23,328 nt of DNA from a virus: IMG/VR virus record IMGVR_UViG_3300023481_000013, positions 1-23,328 of that record; one strand, written 5' to 3'. Both the position numbers and the translations under genes were made by a program. The notes under the pieces are model-generated. The model worked only from the letters and a program-made list of their open reading frames with translations. It had not been told where the DNA came from and searched no databases. The number at the start of each line of letters is the position of its first letter. Position 1 is the first letter of the stretch. Below, in pieces: positions 20,850-23,328 of the stretch.

Positions 20850-21253
20850 GAGAGCGGCTGCTCTGGGAGCTGCGCTTTAGTCGTGACCGCTTCTCGATCG
20901 AGTCTGCCGTCGCCAAGGGGCGAAAGCTTCCGGACTGGTTCGAGGAGTGCCCAGAGATCGACGAGGAGGTGGATTGGTTCTATTTTGAAGCCTTCTGGGA
21001 ATTGTCATCGATGCGAAACCACGGACAAGTGATCGGACCGATCCCGTGGCGATCGATCCTGGACTACGGCATCTGGTCTGGCCTGAGAGGGCCTACGCTG
21101 CGGATTTTCAGTCGAGTGATCAGATCGATGGACTCCAGTTTCATGGGCTGGAACAAAAAGGAGTTCGAACGGATCTCTCAGCAACAAAGAAATGCCAGCA
21201 AGGCACAGCAGTCAGCGGCTAAAGTAGCGCGGGGCGCCAGGTACACACGCTAG
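20355..21253 (+). CDS. Tail assembly chaperone, -1 frameshift fusion (gpGT-like)
   Basis: A -1 slip on GGGAAAC (20840-20846) takes ribosomes from the frame of 20355 into the frame read from 20846, which is open to TAG 21251-21253. The fusion is 299 residues: 164 from the first ORF plus 135 (LGERLLWELRFSRDRFSIES, LPDWFEECPEIDEEVDWFYF, PWRSILDYGIWSGL). The downstream frame has no good start before ATG 20969, and its first 41 codons (20846-20968) are clearly protein-like, so it must be reached by frameshifting. This is the conserved G/GT arrangement of long-tailed phages. The fusion recruits tube subunits to the tape measure. The gene ends directly before the tape measure ATG (TAG then ATG). Confidence 0.82.
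20840..20846 (+). promoter_or_regulatory. -1 programmed frameshift site G GGA AAC
   Basis: The heptamer GGGAAAC is in the correct phase for a canonical X XXY YYZ slip (GCG GGA AAC TAG). The zero-frame stop directly follows. A small stem, AGAGC (20851-20855) with GCTCT (20860-20864) and loop GGCT, starts four bases after it and may stimulate. Lambda uses the near-identical GGGAAAG. Confidence 0.85.
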
Positions 21254-23328
21254 ATGGTTGACTTCCAGATTAGAGTCGTAGTCGATCCCTCCGGGGCCCA
21301 ACGCGGGACCCGGCAGGTGGGTCGTTCGCTCGGTAAAATGGAGAAGACGGCGCTGCGCGTGGCGAAGAGCGTTGCAGCGGCCTTTGGTGCATTTGCCTTG
21401 GGTGCGGGGATACTGAATGGAATCCGACTTCTTGCCTCGTTCGATCAGGAGCTTTCGAATGTCGCTGCTATTAGCGGAGCGACGAAGGCTGAGTTCGAGG
21501 AGCTGTCCCGTGTCGCGCAGGAGCTTGGAGCCAACACGCGGTTCAGCGCATCAGAGGCCGCCCAGGGCCTGACCTTCCTAGCGCGCGCCGGCTTCAGCGT
21601 CAGGGAGTCGATCGAGGCCGTGGACGACACGCTCCTTCTAGCCCAGGCTGGCGGACTCGGATTGGGGTCCGCAGCGGACATCGCCTCGAACGCTCTCCAG
21701 GGGTTTAGGCTGGACGTAGACCAGGCTGCGCGAGTGGTGGACGTGCTTGCGTTGACTGCCAACAGCTCAAACACGAACGTCCAGCAATTAGGCAATGCGT
21801 TGTCCTTCGTTGCGCCCATTGCTGCTGGCCTGGGCGTGAGTATCGAGGAGTCGTCGGCAGCGATCGGCGCACTTTCAAACGCTGGCCTTCAGGCGTCGCG
21901 AGCCGGCACCGGCCTGCGTCGAGTGCTAGGTGAGTTGGAGAGTCCATCGAAGAAGACTAAGGAGATATTTGAAGATTTAGGGGTCTCGTTTAAGGATGTG
22001 AAAATATCCCAAGTCGGACTCACAGCGGCATTGCGTGAACTGGCGAACGCCGGAGTTGACACAGGACAAGCGCTTGAGATATTTGGAGATCGAGGAGGCC
22101 CAGCCTTTGAGGTGCTGTCTAGTTCCATCCCAGATGTTGTGAGGATGACTGAGGAGCTCGGAAACGCTGAGGGCGCTGCAAAGAGAACCGCTGGCGTCAT
22201 GGACGATAACTTGAATGGAGCGATTCTTGCCGTCAAGTCAGCCTTCCAGGGGTTGGTCCTTGCCCTTGGAGATTCAGGGGCCACAGGCGGACTCACAAAG
22301 TTCTTCAGATCGGTTGCGTCCGGGACTCGGTTGATTATCGCAAACATCGACACGCTCGTCAATTCCATCCAGGCGATGAGCGCGGCCCTGGCAATTTCGC
22401 TTGCGCAGAAAGCGATTCCGGCTGCAATCGCTGCACTGAATAGGCTTCGCATTTCATTGCTTGCGAACCCGTTTACCTTTGTTGCCGCAGCGGCGACGAT
22501 CGCGGCAGGAGCTATCATCGGGTTTGCTGATCAGATCAAGATTGCAGAGGGAGAAGTGACATCGCTCGAAGATGTATTTGTCGCAACCTTCGACGTATTG
22601 GGAGGAATTGCATCTGAACTGGCATCAGAGATCGAGATAGTCTTCCAAGCTCTGAACGACACGCTTGGTGGCGTGTTTGGAGATGTAGAGATAAGCATCG
22701 TTGGAGTCCTTGAGCTTCTTGCCTTAGTAACAGATAGGGGTCTCGGGTTCTTTGTAGGCCTCGGCGATGCAATGCGCATAGCATTCTTGGGGATTGGAGA
22801 TGCAGTCGCAGAGGTTGCTATCGGATCCGTGAATGCCGTTATCCGCACGTTTGAGAAAATGCTAGATGTTTCTCGTGCAGCATTCTCCACCATAGGAAAG
22901 CAGTCTGCATCGATAGGCACAGGCATCTTGGATTTCTTCAGATCGATTGGTGCGGCTCTTCAGATTCTTGCCACAGGACAGGCATCTGCAGCGGTCGATA
23001 TTGCAAACGTCGCCATTCAGACACTCGGGCTATCCCTGACAAGGAGCGTCGCAAACATCCCCGTTGTCTTTGGCAAAGAACTGGAGAAGCTGTCAAAGGA
23101 CGATTCCATCGCGGAGATAGAGAATGCCTTCGCGGGGGCATCTGAGAGCTTAGGAGATGCTGTTCTTAATGGTTTTCTTGATGGCCTAGATGTTGGACTT
23201 GTCCGAGGAATCCTCGATGACATCATTCAACGCGCCAAAGAAGCGGCGGAAGCTGCGAAAGAGGCACGAGAAGCGGCTCAAGGAGATGGTGGCGGGGGCG
23301 GCTCGTCGGGTGGCGGCGCCGCACCGGG
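21254..23328 (+). CDS. Tail tape measure protein (3' end outside window)
   Basis: An ORF open from ATG 21254, immediately after the chaperone stop, to the window edge: 691 codons so far. The N-terminal 350 residues match the phage tape measure core family: FDQELSNVAAISGATKAEFE, ELGANTRFSASEAAQGLTFL, ADIASNALQGFRLDVDQAAR, NTNVQQLGNALSFVAPIAAG, LSNAGLQASRAGTGLRRVLG. Residues ~402-425 (LLANPFTFVAAAATIAAGAI) are hydrophobic and likely enter the host membrane or sit near the tail tip. After ~520 the chain alternates between long helices and Ala/Gly-rich parts and reaches a Gly/Ser-rich stretch at the edge. The protein sets tail length and helps DNA pass into the cell. Its full length, and so tail length, cannot be read here. 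Confidence 0.92.
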   Translation, partial: MVDFQIRVVVDPSGAQRGTRQVGRSLGKMEKTALRVAKSVAAAFGAFALGAGILNGIRLLASFDQELSNVAAISGATKAEFEELSRVAQELGANTRFSASEAAQGLTFLARAGFSVRESIEAVDDTLLLAQAGGLGLGSAADIASNALQGFRLDVDQAARVVDVLALTANSSNTNVQQLGNALSFVAPIAAGLGVSIEESSAAIGALSNAGLQASRAGTGLRRVLGELESPSKKTKEIFEDLGVSFKDVKISQVGLTAALRELANAGVDTGQALEIFGDRGGPAFEVLSSSIPDVVRMTEELGNAEGAAKRTAGVMDDNLNGAILAVKSAFQGLVLALGDSGATGGLTKFFRSVASGTRLIIANIDTLVNSIQAMSAALAISLAQKAIPAAIAALNRLRISLLANPFTFVAAAATIAAGAIIGFADQIKIAEGEVTSLEDVFVATFDVLGGIASELASEIEIVFQALNDTLGGVFGDVEISIVGVLELLALVTDRGLGFFVGLGDAMRIAFLGIGDAVAEVAIGSVNAVIRTFEKMLDVSRAAFSTIGKQSASIGTGILDFFRSIGAALQILATGQASAAVDIANVAIQTLGLSLTRSVANIPVVFGKELEKLSKDDSIAEIENAFAGASESLGDAVLNGFLDGLDVGLVRGILDDIIQRAKEAAEAAKEAREAAQGDGGGGGSSGGGAAP

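Overview
This window looks like the early/late boundary and most of the late (virion) region of a tailed double-stranded DNA bacteriophage or prophage with a long, probably non-contractile (siphovirus-like) tail. Every supported gene is on the + strand. Genes are tightly packed, often joined by 1- to 4-base stop/start overlaps (GTGA, ATGA, TGATG, TAATG). All three stop codons are used. The host cannot be read from the sequence. The portal and head-morphogenesis genes resemble Mu/DUF935-type modules and the protease resembles XkdF (PBSX), so a bacterial host is the only safe statement. No tRNA, integrase, CRISPR array or lysis gene is visible.

Region 1 (1-4141), pre-packaging accessory genes. 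It opens inside a tetrapeptide-repeat protein. Next come the two ends of a DHH-family phosphoesterase gene, at about 273-375 and 1375-1497. A roughly 1-kb cassette separates them: a zinc-knuckle fragment, a small HTH protein and a beta-class DNA methyltransferase. Two small unknown genes follow, then a zinc-ribbon gene, a ParB-domain/methyltransferase fusion, two more small zinc-binding genes and the small terminase gene.

Region 2 (4032-7403), packaging motor. The large terminase gene carries a 134-residue mini-intein between the Lys and Ser of the Walker A motif. The portal gene follows.

Region 3 (7421-12250) is the least conventional part. Five beta-rich predicted proteins lie between the portal and the connector genes: a beta-helix protein, two small structural-type proteins, a protein with thirteen 21-residue repeats and a BppU-like small protein. 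They could be head or tail decorations or adhesins.

Region 4 (12250-17460), head. It holds a DnaT-like connector with an inserted beta domain, a head-closure candidate, a Mu gpF-like morphogenesis protein, an XkdF-like protease, a scaffold-like protein with three HxH motifs, a decoration protein and the major capsid protein. A strong UUCG-capped hairpin follows the capsid gene.

Region 5 (17539-23328), tail. It holds a small gene of unknown role, a gp10-like tail-completion protein, a tail terminator candidate, the major tail tube protein followed by a good intrinsic terminator, the tail assembly chaperone pair with a G GGA AAC slippery site abutting the stop codon (-1 programmed frameshift), and the start of the tape measure gene, which runs off the end.

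The logic is that of a standard late operon: DNA modification, then packaging, head, and tail. The less ordinary items are the phosphoesterase interrupted by a methyltransferase cassette, the intein lacking a nucleophilic first residue, the adhesin-like block beside the portal, and the paired GC-rich hairpins after the two most abundant structural genes.
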